Source: Cenococcum geophilum 1.58
Taxonomy: Eukaryota > Ascomycota > Dothideomycetes > Gloniales > Gloniaceae
Assembly (NCBI GenBank): GCA_001692895.1
Contig: KV748260.1
Coordinates: 248,001 to 312,000 of the forward strand
Direction of reading: 5' to 3'
DNA length: 64,000 bases
The notes below the pieces were generated by a model. That model had not been told where the DNA came from and made no database searches. It saw only the letters and a list, made by a program, of their open reading frames with translations. Both the position numbers and the translations under genes were made by a program. Below, piece by piece: positions 47,836 through 58,649 of this stretch. Every line of letters starts with the position of its first letter. The stretch's first letter is position 1.

Positions 47836-50800
47836 TATACCACCAAAAGCAGCCACCATGACGCCGTTAACGGCAGTAACCACTTTAAGGTTAAGTGGAG
47901 ATATAAGTATACAAGATACTAACTTATAACTAGTTACAGTCGGGCAGTTATAGAAAATTATTAATAGGTTAATGTAAGAGTACATATATTGGATCCCGCC
48001 ACGCTTACGACAAGTTCGCAAGCACTCTCTGTCTTTTTGGCTGTATGGCGACGTGCGGGCGGGACACGTTACAATTGTGCTTGCGAACTTACTGGAGCCA
48101 GGTATGGTCCGTCGCTGGGTGGGTCGTAGGTTCGACTCCCGACGGTCGTATGCTTCGCTCTGGTATAGTCTAACGCGCATCCGTGCGAAGAGGCGTCGGC
48201 TGTGTCCGATACGGCTTGAGTTTTAAGCGGCCTTCGTTACTGGGGACTCCCAATATATAGTGCGACTCTTAGTGTGTGGACCCCCTGCGGCTTGGCGTTC
48301 GAGGACGAACGCGCAGAGGGGAGGGCAATTGTAAGAGTACATATATTGGATCCCGCCACGCTTACGACAAGTTCGCAAGCACTCTCTGTCTTTTTGGCCG
48401 TATGGCGACGTGCGGGCGGGACACGTTATAGTTAAATAAGAACAACCAAATACTTAAAGAAAGACTTAATGGGATTGGAGCAGTAAAGGTTAAGTTACCT
48501 TTAATTAAACGATTCTTAGGAGAGAGATTAAAGCTTAAAGGATTCCTAACGCAAATGCATTTTAAAGTCATATAAGAAGGGGCTAAGTTAGCCATAATAA
48601 TGGATTAGATAGCCTACGTATGACTATTCCTATTAGGTTAGGCACTTAAATAGTTTAAACCCTACTTAATAGAAATATAGACTAACGGAATAACTACTAC
48701 TAATTAAGAGGTATAATTTATGTTTTTTAGCTAAGTAGGATTCGCGGAATAATTAATATAGATATTTAGGGACCCGGAAGCAATAACTATAGTAAAAAAA
48801 AAGCTTTAGGACCTAATACAGCGAACTTTAGTAATTAAGTATATAATATAGTTTTAAATACTTACTATATAGGTTAAATGGAACAATAAGGCGCTTATAG
48901 CATAGTATAAGTAGGGACTTAAGGCTAAAGTCTAGGATGTAATTATTTTAATAGAAGATGCGGACACCCTAAGGGAATTAATAGATTAAGCGATTAAGAT
49001 TAAAAATAGGATCTTCTAAAGGGAACAGGCTAAGAGAGGCTAGGATAGAGTTCTATAGTTATATAAAACGCAAAGCATACAATAACTAAAGCTAAGTTAG
49101 AAACTATGGTATGGCGCAGAGCTAATAGACCTAAGTAGTACTAAAGAAACCTATAAGAGATGGAGTAAAAAACTATAGAAACCTAAAGGTTAAGGATTAA
49201 GTAATTATAGGACTAAAGAGTATAGGCTAAACCAAGGATCTTAGTAGCAGAAGATGTTTAAGCGGACTCTATAGTAAAAATAATAGTTTAAAGATAGAGC
49301 TTATATAAATTGCGGAAAATAGGGTTATTTCGCCAGAGACTATAAAAGTAGTTAGAGTTATTATATAGTAAAGGGAACTAGACCAATAGTATATAACATA
49401 TATATATAAAGAGATAATAGTGTACTATAAGGAACAAAAGAGTATTTAATTAAAAGTTTTACGTTTTATTATAACAACGCATGCCAAATTTATAAAAACG
49501 CTAAGTATAGTGCAAGCTATTAGCCATAAGAGCTAGAGTTAAGAGGACTTAAAGGAACTAAAGAGTTAGATAAAGAATAAGATTAACTCTATAAGCTAGA
49601 TTAAGATATTATAGCAATATACGGATAATAATTAGTAATAATAATAATAGAGTTAAAGTACTTATTAATTAATAGTAATAAGGATAGTAAAGAAACTAAC
49701 TAGGGGTATTTAAACCTTAATAACGTAATAGAAGTAGAGACTGCGACCGCTATAAAGTAACGTTTAGTAACGGGTATTATAACACCGTTAGATACGGCAT
49801 CTATTACTTTATAAGACGGAAGGAGTAATATTTAGAGACGATTAAGCAAGCAGACGACTACTAGTGCTAGCTTACCACTTAATAAAGGCAAAAGGCTAAA
49901 GGCTTAAGATTTTTAAGACGAGATAAGAGATAACTAAGATAAGGTATACTTAAGGACCTACAACGGACGACAACCGATGGGATAGAGTAATAGCTTAGTT
50001 TAAGAATATATAAATAAGCTTAGGATAAGTGTTTCCAATAGTATAAGATTTTTAAGATAAGATAAGTAAGATCTAGGACTCTTAAGACAAGATAAGGACA
50101 CTAGTAAAGCCTAGTTAGACTAAGGCTAGAGCTAAGCTTAAGTTAGAAGCAAGCTTAGGATTAAAGAATCTAAAGGGTTAAGAATTTAGAGTATAAATAA
50201 GGACACCCACAAGTAGGAAGTAAGCGGCTTCGCTATAGATTAGGGAATCTATAATATAAATAGTAGTTAAATTAGGAGACAGATACATAGACCTAGAAGA
50301 CTTATTAGACGAATATAGTGTTTAACCTAAAGATTAAAAAGTCGATATAGTAATTAAGAAGTAAGAGAACTTTAAGAATCTAGTTATAAGACGTAAACTA
50401 AAAGAAACTATAGAAGAGTTTAGAGCAAGAATTATTGTATAGTAAGAGAAGAAACTAGATATAAGATCTAGTATATTAGGACGTATAAAGGACAGAGCGC
50501 TAGTATAAAGGATTACTAATAGGCTAAAAGTAGGTATACTAAGAGCTAAGTAGCTTACTAAATTAGAAAATAAAGAGGATCTAGAAATTCTTACTAGGTT
50601 TAAAGAATAATATATAAAGGGCTATTATAATATAGTAATAAGAAGATACTTCCTTACGGATAAGCTATATATACTCTAGCAGCTATACTAAAAGTAGTAT
50701 AGATAGCGATATAATAATAAGTAAAAATATTTCTATATATAGTTAGATAAAAAAGTTATCTAAAACTACCTAATTACGGAAAAAGCGATAAATTATATTA

Positions 50801-52398
50801 AGGGAGCCTTAATTATAACATTAAAGGATCTAAAGAAATGATTAAAGGACTAAAGAAGTAAGAGACGCGTCTTAGTACCTATGAATAAAGTTATAATGTT
50901 TAGATTAGTATAATAGAGGTTTAAACTTAAGGATAAAGATGAGTTAAGAGTTAACCTAAAGCACCTAGCACACTATACGCTATTATAGATTGTATACGTA
51001 GACGATATATATAAGATATATAAAAATCTAAAGAAAAAGAACCGGAAATACCCTATAAGGATATACTAGATAATAGATAAACAATAGTATAGGAATACTA
51101 AGTATATATACGGCTGGTATCTAGCAAAAGTCTAAAAGGAAGGAGATTTAATACTTTAACTAGGAAGATTCCTTACGGAAGAATACTTAGATAGATAATA
51201 ATAGTAGAAATATCCAAAAAAAAACACCTATCTATAGTATATTAAAGAAAAAAAGCGAACTAGGTATTAGCTAAAGAATAAGCTAAGTATAACAGGATTA
51301 AGTAGCTAATAGTTAGAAAAAGTAAAGGCCTATAGAACTAGGGGAAGCTAGTAATAAAGCCTTAGACCCTTAAAGGAATTTAAGGATAATACCTAAACCT
51401 AAAAGTTAAGTAGTAAGATTAATAGTTTAAAGCGTTAGTAGATAGTAGAGTAATATAGAACTATATCTTACTAATAGTAGTTAAAAGGATGGGGCTACTA
51501 TACAGGCAAAAAGAGCACCCTTATTTATTAGTAACAATTTTAGGAGATCTAATAGCCTATAGAGGAGGCATTATTAATCTTAAAATAGGACTAATTTAGA
51601 TAACCATTAAAGGGAGATAAGTTAAGATGTCCTTTAATATACTACTATTAGGGAATAATAAGGCAGTATTAGGGATGCCTTAGTTACAGGAATATAATCT
51701 AAGGATTAATTAGATTACTAATTAGGTTAATATTAGGGATATATAATAACGTAAGATGCGATAATAAACTAAGTTAGTATAGTACTAAGTTAGAGCGATA
51801 TATAAGGAGACCAATTAAGGATTAAGCTATATACTAAAAAGATACTATAAGTATAGTAAAAAGCTATAGTTACTAGAAAGCGAAAAGCTATTAGAGTATA
51901 TAGCATAGGACTATAAGATAAAGTTAGAACTAGAAATAAATCTAAGGTTCTACCTAACCTATAAGTTAACAGAAAAAGAGTTATAGGCACTTAAGGAGTT
52001 TATCTAGGAAATTTTTTAAAAAGGATATATTAAACTATTATAGTCATTAGTAGGATATCTAGTACTATTTATACTAAAGAAGAATAGAAAATTTAGGCTA
52101 TATATTAACTATAAATAGTTAAACAGCATTACTAGGAAGGATAGGTATCCTTTACCCTTAATTAGCGAAATCTAAGATAGGATTAGTAATACGTAAATCT
52201 TTATAAAGATAGATCTAAGATAGGCATACTATTAGATTAGGATTAAGGAAGGCAATAAATAAAAGGCAGCCTTTAGGTTAAAGGAAGGACTATATAAACC
52301 ACTAGTTATATAATTTAGGCTTATAAATGTACTAGTAACGTTTTAGAAGCGAATTAACAATATATTAAGAGAGCACTTAGATAAATTTATTATGGCAT
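47836..52398 (+). pseudogene. Gypsy I copy C gag, spacer, protease and RT start
   Basis: Likely start at 47,836 (ATA for ATG, then PPKAATMTPLTAVTTL). The TRIM splits gag at 47,973-48,430. After it come KLPLIKRFLGERLKLKGFL near 48,495 and the zinc knuckle NCGKxGYFARDYK at 49,302-49,346. A lysine/glutamine-rich spacer of unknown role lies at about 49,700-51,330, with YVDDIYKIYKN near 50,990 and GWYLAKVQKEGDL near 51,110. The aspartic protease near 51,400-51,750 probably reads LVDSGVIQNYI (catalytic D-S-G). RT runs from about 51,980, with GYLVLFILKKNRKFRLYINY near 52,060 and RKDRYPLPLISEI near 52,135. RT is cut at 52,398 by the satellite element. Confidence 0.84.
47973..48430 (+). mobile_element. 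TRIM: 458-bp miniature LTR element
   Basis: Two 101-bp direct terminal repeats (47,973-48,073 and 48,330-48,430), starting TGTAAGAGTACATATATTGG and ending CACGTTACA/CACGTTATA, differ at very few positions. The target duplication GTTAA flanks it (47,968-47,972 and 48,431-48,435). A polypurine tract (GAGGGGAGGG) ends just before the right repeat, giving plus orientation. The 256-bp interior has no ORF and contains GGTTCGACTCC at 48,129-48,139, an exact match to the Pol III B-box consensus. It is nearly free of RIP although it sits inside a heavily mutated gag gene. Confidence 0.94.
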
Positions 52399-52689
52399 TA
52401 TCGGCAAAATATGGTACCCTTTTAATGGCCTTAATGGCTGGTGGTTAACGCAATTGGCGCGCAGTTGAGGTTATTTGGCAACTCGACCGACTAGCCTATA
52501 TTATGTTTTTTTAACACGCAGCCTGCGCGCAACCTGCCAGTAATCTACGTATTTGGCAACTATAATTATATTTACCTCTTTTATACTAATAGCATATTTT
52601 AAATAAATAAAAGCTATTTTAAAGCTATTTATAAGGCTAGTAAAATAAATATTATTATTTTAGATAATTTAATATAATATAGCGATGGT

Positions 52690-53025
52690 TCTCTTCTACC
52701 TATCTACCTATTAACTTACCTACCTGCCTATCTACCTACCTGCCTACATTGCCTACCTGTCTACATTACCTACCTGTTTATATTGCCTACCTGTTTATAT
52801 CGCCTACCTATTTATATCTGCCTACCTGTCTATATCTGCCTACCCGTTAGCATCTACCTACCTATCTGTATCTGCTTGCCTATCTGCATCTACTTACCTA
52901 TCTACATCTGCCTGCCTATCTATATCTACTTACCTGTCTGTATTTGCCTACCTATCTACATCTACCTACCCATTAGCATCTACCTGTTTGTGCCTACCTG
53001 TCTGTGCTACCTTGATTCGATCAAT
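52690..53025 (+). repeat. CTAC/CTGC/CTAT tetranucleotide-type microsatellite
   Basis: Dense runs of CCTACCTGTCTA with periods of 4 and about 12-16. The open frame across it (LPIYICLPV repeats) is only the repeat read in triplets. Confidence 0.9.
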
Positions 53026-53064
53026 CGATTGAATTGTTTATAGTGTTCGCTGGCTAGTTGTTAT

Positions 53065-53965
53065 CGTCTGGCTCTGGCGATAGTTGTCTGGTTCTGGTGA
53101 CGGTCGTCTGGTTTTGGCAACGGTCGTCTGGTTCTGGTAACGGTTGTCTGGCTCTGGTAACGGTCGTCTGGTTCTGGCGATGGTTGTCTGGTTCTAGCGA
53201 CGGTTATCTGGTTCTGGCGACGGTTGTTTGGCTCTGGCAACGGTCGTCTGGTTTTAGCGACAGTCGTCTAACTCTGGAGACGGTCGTCTGGTTCTGGCGA
53301 TGGTTGTCTGGCTCTAGCGACGGTTGTTTGGCTCTGGCGACGGTCGTCTGGTTCTAGTAACGGTTGTTTGGTTCTGGCGACGGTCGTCTGGTTCTAGCGA
53401 CAGTTGTCTGGCTCTGGCGATAGTTGTTTGGCTTTGATGACGGTCGTCTGGTTCTGGCAACGGTTGTCTGGCTCTGGCGACGGTCGTCTGGTTTTAGTAA
53501 CGGTCGTCTGGTTCTGGTAACGGTTGTTTGGTTTTGGCGACGGTCGTCTGGTTTTAGCGACGGTTATTTGGTTCTGGCGACGGTTGTTTGGCTCTGGCGA
53601 CGGTTGTCTGGTTTTAGCGACAGTTGTCTAACTCTGGAGATGGTTGTCTGGTTCTGGCGACGGTCGTCTAGCTCTAGTGACGGTTGTTTGGCTCTGGCGA
53701 CGGTCGTCTGGTTCTGGTAACGGTTGTCTGGTTTTGGCGACGGTCGTCTGGTTCTAGCGACAGTTGTCTGGCTCTGGCGATAGTTGTCTGGCTCTGACGA
53801 CGGTTGTCTGGCTCTGACGATGGTCGTCTGGTTCTGGTGACGGTCGTCTGGCTCTGGCGACGGTCGTCTGGTTCTGGTAACGGTTGTCTGGTTCTGGTAA
53901 TGGTCGTCTGGCTCTGGCGACGGTTGTCTGGTTCTAGCGATAGTTATCTAGTTCTAGTAATGGTT
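53065..53965 (+). repeat. 20-bp minisatellite, about 45 copies
   Basis: Consensus GTCTGGTTCTGGCGACGGTC with period exactly 20, so each 60-base line holds three units. It retains TpG throughout. The open frames it produces (SGSGDGRLVLATVVW type) are a side effect of the 20-bp period. Confidence 0.95.
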
Positions 53966-54096
53966 TTTTGCTGGCTGCCGTTCTAGTGCCTCCCTAGGTA
54001 GGGAGGATGTAAGGAAGGAAGGAAGGGTAAAAAATAAGGCGGCTATATAGGCAGAGACACGTGTAGATGCTATTGGGAATATAGCGGGGACCCGAT

Positions 54097-54860
54097 GCAG
54101 AGCTTTGTGTAGAGCCTCCGTACGCAGAGCTTCGCGTAGAGCCTTGTGCAGAGCCTCTGTACGTAGAGCTTCGTATAGAGCTTTGTGTAGAGCTTCGCGC
54201 AGAGCCTTGTGTAGAGCTTTGTGTAGAGCCTCCGTATGCAGAGCTTCGCGCAGAGCCTTGTGCAGAGCTTCGTGCAGAGCTTTGTGCAGAGCTTTGTGTA
54301 GAGCCTCTGTACGCAGAGCCTCGCGCAGAGCCTCGTGTAGAGCCTCTGTATGTAGAGCTTCGTGCAGAGCTTCGTGCAGAGCCTCCGTACGTAGAGCCTC
54401 GCGCAGAGCCTTGTGCAGAGCCTCTGTACGTAGAGCTTCGTGTAGAGCTTTGTGTAGAGCCTCCGTACGCAGAGCTTCCGTACGCAGAGCCTCGCGTAGA
54501 GCCTCGCGTAGAGCCTCGTGCAGAGCCTCTACGTAGAGCTTTGTGTAGAGCTTCGTGCAGAGCTTCGTGCAGAGCTTCGTGCAGAGCTTCGTGTAGAGCT
54601 TCGTGTAGAGCTTCGTGTAGAGCTTCGTGCAGAGCTTTGTGCAGAGCTTCGTGCAGAGCTTCGTGCAGAGCTTTGTGTAGAGCTTTGTGTAGAGCTTTGT
54701 GCAGAGCTTCGTGCAGAGCTTCGTGGCAGAGCTTCGTGTAGAGCTTCGTGCAGAAGCCTCTGTACGTAGAGCTTTGTGTAGAGCTTCGTGTAGAGCTTTG
54801 TGTAGAGCTTCGTGTAGAGCTTTGTGTAGAGCTTCGTGTAGAGCCTTATTGCAGAGCCTC
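54097..54860 (+). repeat. 12/15-bp minisatellite
   Basis: Units of GYAGAGCYTYGYG (12 bp) are interspersed with 15-bp units having GTAC (GCAGAGCCTCCGTAC). There are about 60 units. The lengths are multiples of three, which keeps several frames open (CRASVRRASRRALC type); I do not regard them as genes. Confidence 0.95.
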
Positions 54861-54894
54861 TAAGTAATAAAACTGTGTAAAAATTATTTGCGTA

Positions 54895-55165
54895 ATTAGT
54901 ATATAACTTTACCTTAATTGCATGTTAAGGAATATACAGTTAGCTTTAAAGTTGTTAAATAGGTTAACTGCGTGTTAAGGAATATATAGTTAGCTATTAA
55001 GTAGGTTAACTGCGTGTTAAGGAATATATAGTTAGCTTTTAAAGTTGTTAAATAGGTCAACTGCGTGTTATTTGACTTTTGGATATGTTAAATTGGTCAA
55101 TTGCGTGTTAAGTTGGTTAATTGCGTGTCGAGTTAGTTAAATTGCATGTCAATTACGCGAAACGC
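54895..55165 (+). repeat. Subterminal repeats of the satellite element
   Basis: Several copies of GTTAACTGCGTGTTAAGGAA with spacers of 30-65 bp, then shorter TTAATTGCGTGTYRAGTT copies. The inverse motif occurs in the left end near 52,450 and 52,515 (TTAACACGCA). This symmetry supports a single element spanning 52,399-55,213. Confidence 0.75.
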
Positions 55166-55213
55166 GAAAACCAAAGTCTACTTGAATCTCATCCTGCGAA
55201 TATTTTCCCGATG

Positions 55214-57520
55214 ATATTTTAATATTATTATTATCTACTTAATAAGTAAGGAAGAATATAGAGAATACATTAAATAGGTTTTAAAGAGACTATAAGAAGA
55301 ACAGATGCTAGTAGCAATTAAGAAATGCGAGTTCTTCACTAAGAAGACCAATTATATTAGATTTATTATTAAACTAGGCCAACTTAGTATAGATCTAAAG
55401 AAGATTAAGGCNATAGTAAATTGGNAAGAANTANAAAATNTAANNNAGTTAAGGTTATTTTTAGGGTTCTGCAACTACTATAGAAGGTTTATAGCTTAAT
55501 AGTTAAAGGATATTAAGCCACTTATAAAATTAATAAAGAAAGAAGAACTATAGGCATAGGGAGAGAAATAAAAAGAACTATTTAAGAAGATTAAGCAGTT
55601 GTTTACCTAGGAGCCAGTTCTTAAAATCTATTAGCTATAGTTAAAGACAGTAGTTAAAATAAATGCATTAAATTATACACTAGGAGCGTGCTTTCTATAA
55701 AGATATAAAGATAGATGGCACCTAGTGGCATACTATAGTTGGAAGATAATACTACTAGAACTAAACTATAACATCTATAATAAGGAGTTATTAGGTATAG
55801 TTATAGTATTAAAAAAATTAAGATTATTCTTATAAGGTATAGAGAAACTATTTATAGTTAAGACGGATTATAAAAACCTAATAGGATTCCTAATAATAAA
55901 GGAACTTAACTAAAGATAGGTTAAATGGGCAGAGATACTTATAGAATATTATTTTAAGATTTAGTATACTAAGGGTACAGAAAATATACAAGCAGATACT
56001 TTAAGTAAAAAGGCTAAACTATAAAATAATAAAAAGCCATTAGGGACTTTATTGCGAAAAGACATAAACAAATTAATTAGGTATAATTATCTAAAAATTA
56101 TAGTAACATAAGAAGAAAAGATCTATAAATTACTAGAGAGTAATTAGATATAGAAGATCCTAAATATATAAATAGAGAATCTAGACTTAAAGTAGTATAA
56201 AAATTAAGAAGCGATATATGTACTAAGGTCTATTACAAAGGAGTTTATTAAGTTATTTTATAAAGGACCAACTTAAGGACACAATGGAGCTATAGGCTTA
56301 GTATTAAGACTTTAAAAAGAGTACATTATTAATAAAATCTGGGGACTAGCTAGGTAAGTTATAAAAGAATATCTAAATTACTAAAGGAATAAACTAATAA
56401 GGTATAAGCTATATAGAGAGCTACAACCTATTAAAATACCAGAGAGACTATGGGAGGTTATATTATAGGACTTTATTATTAAGTTACTAAAGTTAAAAAA
56501 ACCCTATTACCGGACAAGACCACAACGCGATCTTAGTAATAGTAGATAAGCTTATAAAGTAGGGATACTTTATAGTATATATAGAAGAAATATTAGCGGA
56601 AGATGTCGCTAGAATCTATATTAAAGAAGTATTTATAAGATATAAAGCACTAAGTAAGATTATATTAGACAGAGATCTAAAATTTATAGTAGTATTTTAA
56701 GAAGTATTCTTAGCAGAGTAAGGAGTTTAAGCAGCAACTTCTATTATATATTATCCACAAATAGACAGTTAAACGGAAAGATTAAACTAGACACTAGAAT
56801 AGTATCTAAGGCATTATATTAATTATATATAGAATAATTAGGTATTACTATTACTAGTTATACAGTTTATATATAATATAACACCATAAGAGGGAATAGG
56901 CACATTACTATTTAGGGCGAATTATAGATATAAGCCAAGGACCTTATTATCACCACGTTAAGTAAAGAAGATAAGTAGTATAGCTAAGCAAAGAATAAAG
57001 AGTTTAATAAATCTTTATATAGACCTTACGGAAATAGCCAAGGTAGTACAGCAAAAAATAAAAAAGTACTATAATGCTAAAAGATCTAAGGGACTAGATC
57101 TTAAGGAGGGAGATAAAGTATAGCTACTATATAAAAATTTTAAGAGTTAATAACCAAGTAAGAAGTTAAACTATGTCAGACTAAGACCTTTTAAAATTAT
57201 ATAGAAAATTTCACTAGTTATATTTAAGTTAAACCTACTAGCTATGATAAAGATCTACCCTATATAGTATATCGTAATGCTAGAGCCAGCATATAGGAAT
57301 ATTAAGCCACCGGTTTATAAAGCAGACATATATAAAGGACAAAAAGAAGATAAATAGCAAGTTTTAAAGATTATTAGTTATAAGGACGTAGATAATAAAA
57401 CATAGTATAAGGTAAAGTAAATAGGCTANAATAAGACTACCTAGGAACCACTAGAGAACCTAAAGAACGCTATAGGAAAGGTACAGGAGTATTAAAAGAG
57501 AAAAGGTTAGGCAATATTAA
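55214..57520 (+). pseudogene. Gypsy I copy C RT end, RNase H, integrase and chromodomain
   Basis: Continues the frame cut at 52,398. RT end: KKTNYIRFIIKLGQLSIDLKK at 55,330 and LRLFLGFCNYYRRFIA to 55,496. RNase H: ALNYTLGACFLQRYKDRWHL near 55,665 and EYYFKIQYTKGTENIQADTL near 55,950. Integrase: VDKLIKxGYFIVYIEE near 56,545, ILDRDLKFIV near 56,670 and SQTERLNQTLEQYL near 56,770-56,810 carry the D, D and E positions. The GPF-type module LRPFKIIQKIS is near 57,180. The chromodomain spans about 57,360-57,490 (YKDVDNKTQYKVKQIG). N bases occur near 55,412-55,446 and 57,429. TAG/TAA stops are frequent. Confidence 0.9.
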
Positions 57521-57639
57521 GGAATCGCTAAAGAATAAGTCACCTAAAGGGGACCTAGAAAGAGCGACTGCCGAATTACTTAGAGTTATTTCCTTCTCTA
57601 TTAGAAGAGAATCCGTTCTTTTATTACTAAGTTCCTATA

Positions 57640-58340
57640 GACCTTGTTAAATAAGTTTCCACTTCTTTAAATAAACCTTCTTATAAACACGTTCTAAGCG
57701 CTAAAGACGAGCGTAAGCTAGACGTTAAGCTTTAAGGATACGCGCGGACTCTTCTAAGGTATATTAAACCGCGAGTAGCGCCAAGGATAGTTTACTATTA
57801 AGCTTTATAGCGGTAGATTAAATACGAGACCCTATAACAAATTACTTAGGGAACTTAAAGACTATTAAGAGTTATAAAACGTATATACTTAGCGTTAGAA
57901 GTAAAGCAAACATTATAAGACGATTAAACGTTTACTTTAGTACACTCTAAATAAGAAGAGGGCTATTAAGATAAAGGACTCGCCAATATAATATAGACTA
58001 ACCCCTCTTTCGCACAACAAGAACACGGAAATGGTATTATTTTACTAAGTAATAATATTACAGCAATAGTACGGGCACGGCGTTGCGCTTATAAAGAAGA
58101 AGAGGCTTTAGGTATTATAAGTAATAATATTAACCAAATTAATTAGACGGATATTATACCTCTAATAAACAACTTAGAGATATTAGAAATCTTTAAGGAT
58201 AAAAATAAAGAGGAGGGAGATAGTATTATGGACGCTTTAAGTATAATATTATAACTACTTAGAGAAGAGTTAGAAGAAGCTAGTTAGTTAATATAAGTAT
58301 AGTCTAAAATAGAACCCGTAGAACTATATAACGAAGAATA
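57640..58340 (+). pseudogene. Gypsy I extra ORF between pol and 3' LTR, running into the LTR
   Basis: A frame distinct from the pol tail stays open apart from TAG/TAA from about 57,640 to 58,340, i.e. about 230 codons, the last ~115 bp lying inside the 3' LTR. Visible segments are LSAKDERKLDVKL near 57,695, RIVYYQALQRQIKYETL near 57,790, ITAIVRARRCAYKEEEALGI near 58,055-58,115, NQIDIIPLINNLEILEIFKD-like near 58,130-58,195, and LREELEEAS with IEPVELYNEE in the LTR. It is in the sense direction of the element, and equivalents are present in copies A and B. No known domain was recognised; the composition suggests a helical, charged protein. Confidence 0.55.
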
Positions 58341-58644
58341 GTAAGTAAGTTATATAATATTATACGCAGTATATACAGTATACGCGGTGTACGATACGTA
58401 TAACATATATAACACATATATTATATATAAGGAGGATTTTATAGGAGTATGGTTGTGTATTTAAGGACTCTTAGTCCCTACCTAGATAGTTCCTTCCTTA
58501 TAGTAATTCTTAGAATACAATTAGAGTTAATCTATTAGGCAACCACTCCACCAGTTATTATTACGTTGTTGACTTACTTGCAATACCTATATACCTAGCC
58601 CATTAACGAGTCCACCGTAATTCCTACTACAAGGCTCCGTTACA
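58224..58644 (+). repeat. 3' LTR of gypsy I copy C
   Basis: 421 bp, the partner of 47,385-47,796, followed by the AGTAC duplication. Confidence 0.92.
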
Positions 58645-58649
58645 AGTAC

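Larger units (their letters stand above)
52399..55213. mobile_element. 2.8-kb non-autonomous element with short inverted ends, filled with satellites
   Basis: Comparison with the RT gene of copies A and B shows an insertion exactly here: ...ATGGCAT | insert | ATATTTTAAT.... The ends TATCGGCAAAATAT and the inverse of ATATTTTCCCGATG form an imperfect 14-bp inverted repeat, and a 2-bp AT duplication fits. Both ends hold subterminal copies of a TTAACNCGCARTT motif. The interior is almost entirely tandem repeats and has no transposase. Class is uncertain; hAT or KDZ-like elements also carry subterminal repeats but make 8-bp duplications, which is not seen. Confidence 0.75.
47385..58644 (+). mobile_element. 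Gypsy I copy C, plus strand, with TRIM and satellite element inside
   Basis: LTRs lie at 47,385-47,796 (412 bp) and 58,224-58,644 (421 bp). They are the inverse of the LTRs of copies A and B, here starting TATTACGGAC and ending CTCCGTTACA. The target duplication is AGTAC (47,380-47,384 and 58,645-58,649). It reads left to right, opposite to copies A and B. Without the TRIM and the satellite element it is 7,980 bp, matching the other copies. It interrupts the transposase gene of transposon V. Confidence 0.94.

Noticed and set aside
48092..48150. tRNA gene inside the TRIM
   Set aside because: The B-box-like T-arm motif is present, but no convincing acceptor stem, anticodon arm or A box can be drawn, so only the motif is reported.
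47812..48180. Minus-strand 122-codon frame across the TRIM border
   Set aside because: It spans the junction of the gypsy gag start and the TRIM on the opposite strand; a chance frame in the unmutated TRIM.
53065..53965. Regular repeat resembling a CRISPR array
   Set aside because: There are no unique spacers between the 20-bp units, the genome is eukaryotic and no cas gene is present.
53058..53986. Several open frames of about 60-99 codons (SGSGDGRLVLATVVW-like)
   Set aside because: They arise from a 20-bp tandem repeat whose threefold length is 60 bp; there is no start context, and the frames end only where the repeat slips.
54105..54769. Arg/Cys/Ala/Ser-repeat frames up to 143 codons
   Set aside because: Units of 12 and 15 bp are multiples of three, so several frames stay open at once. 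This is repeat DNA.
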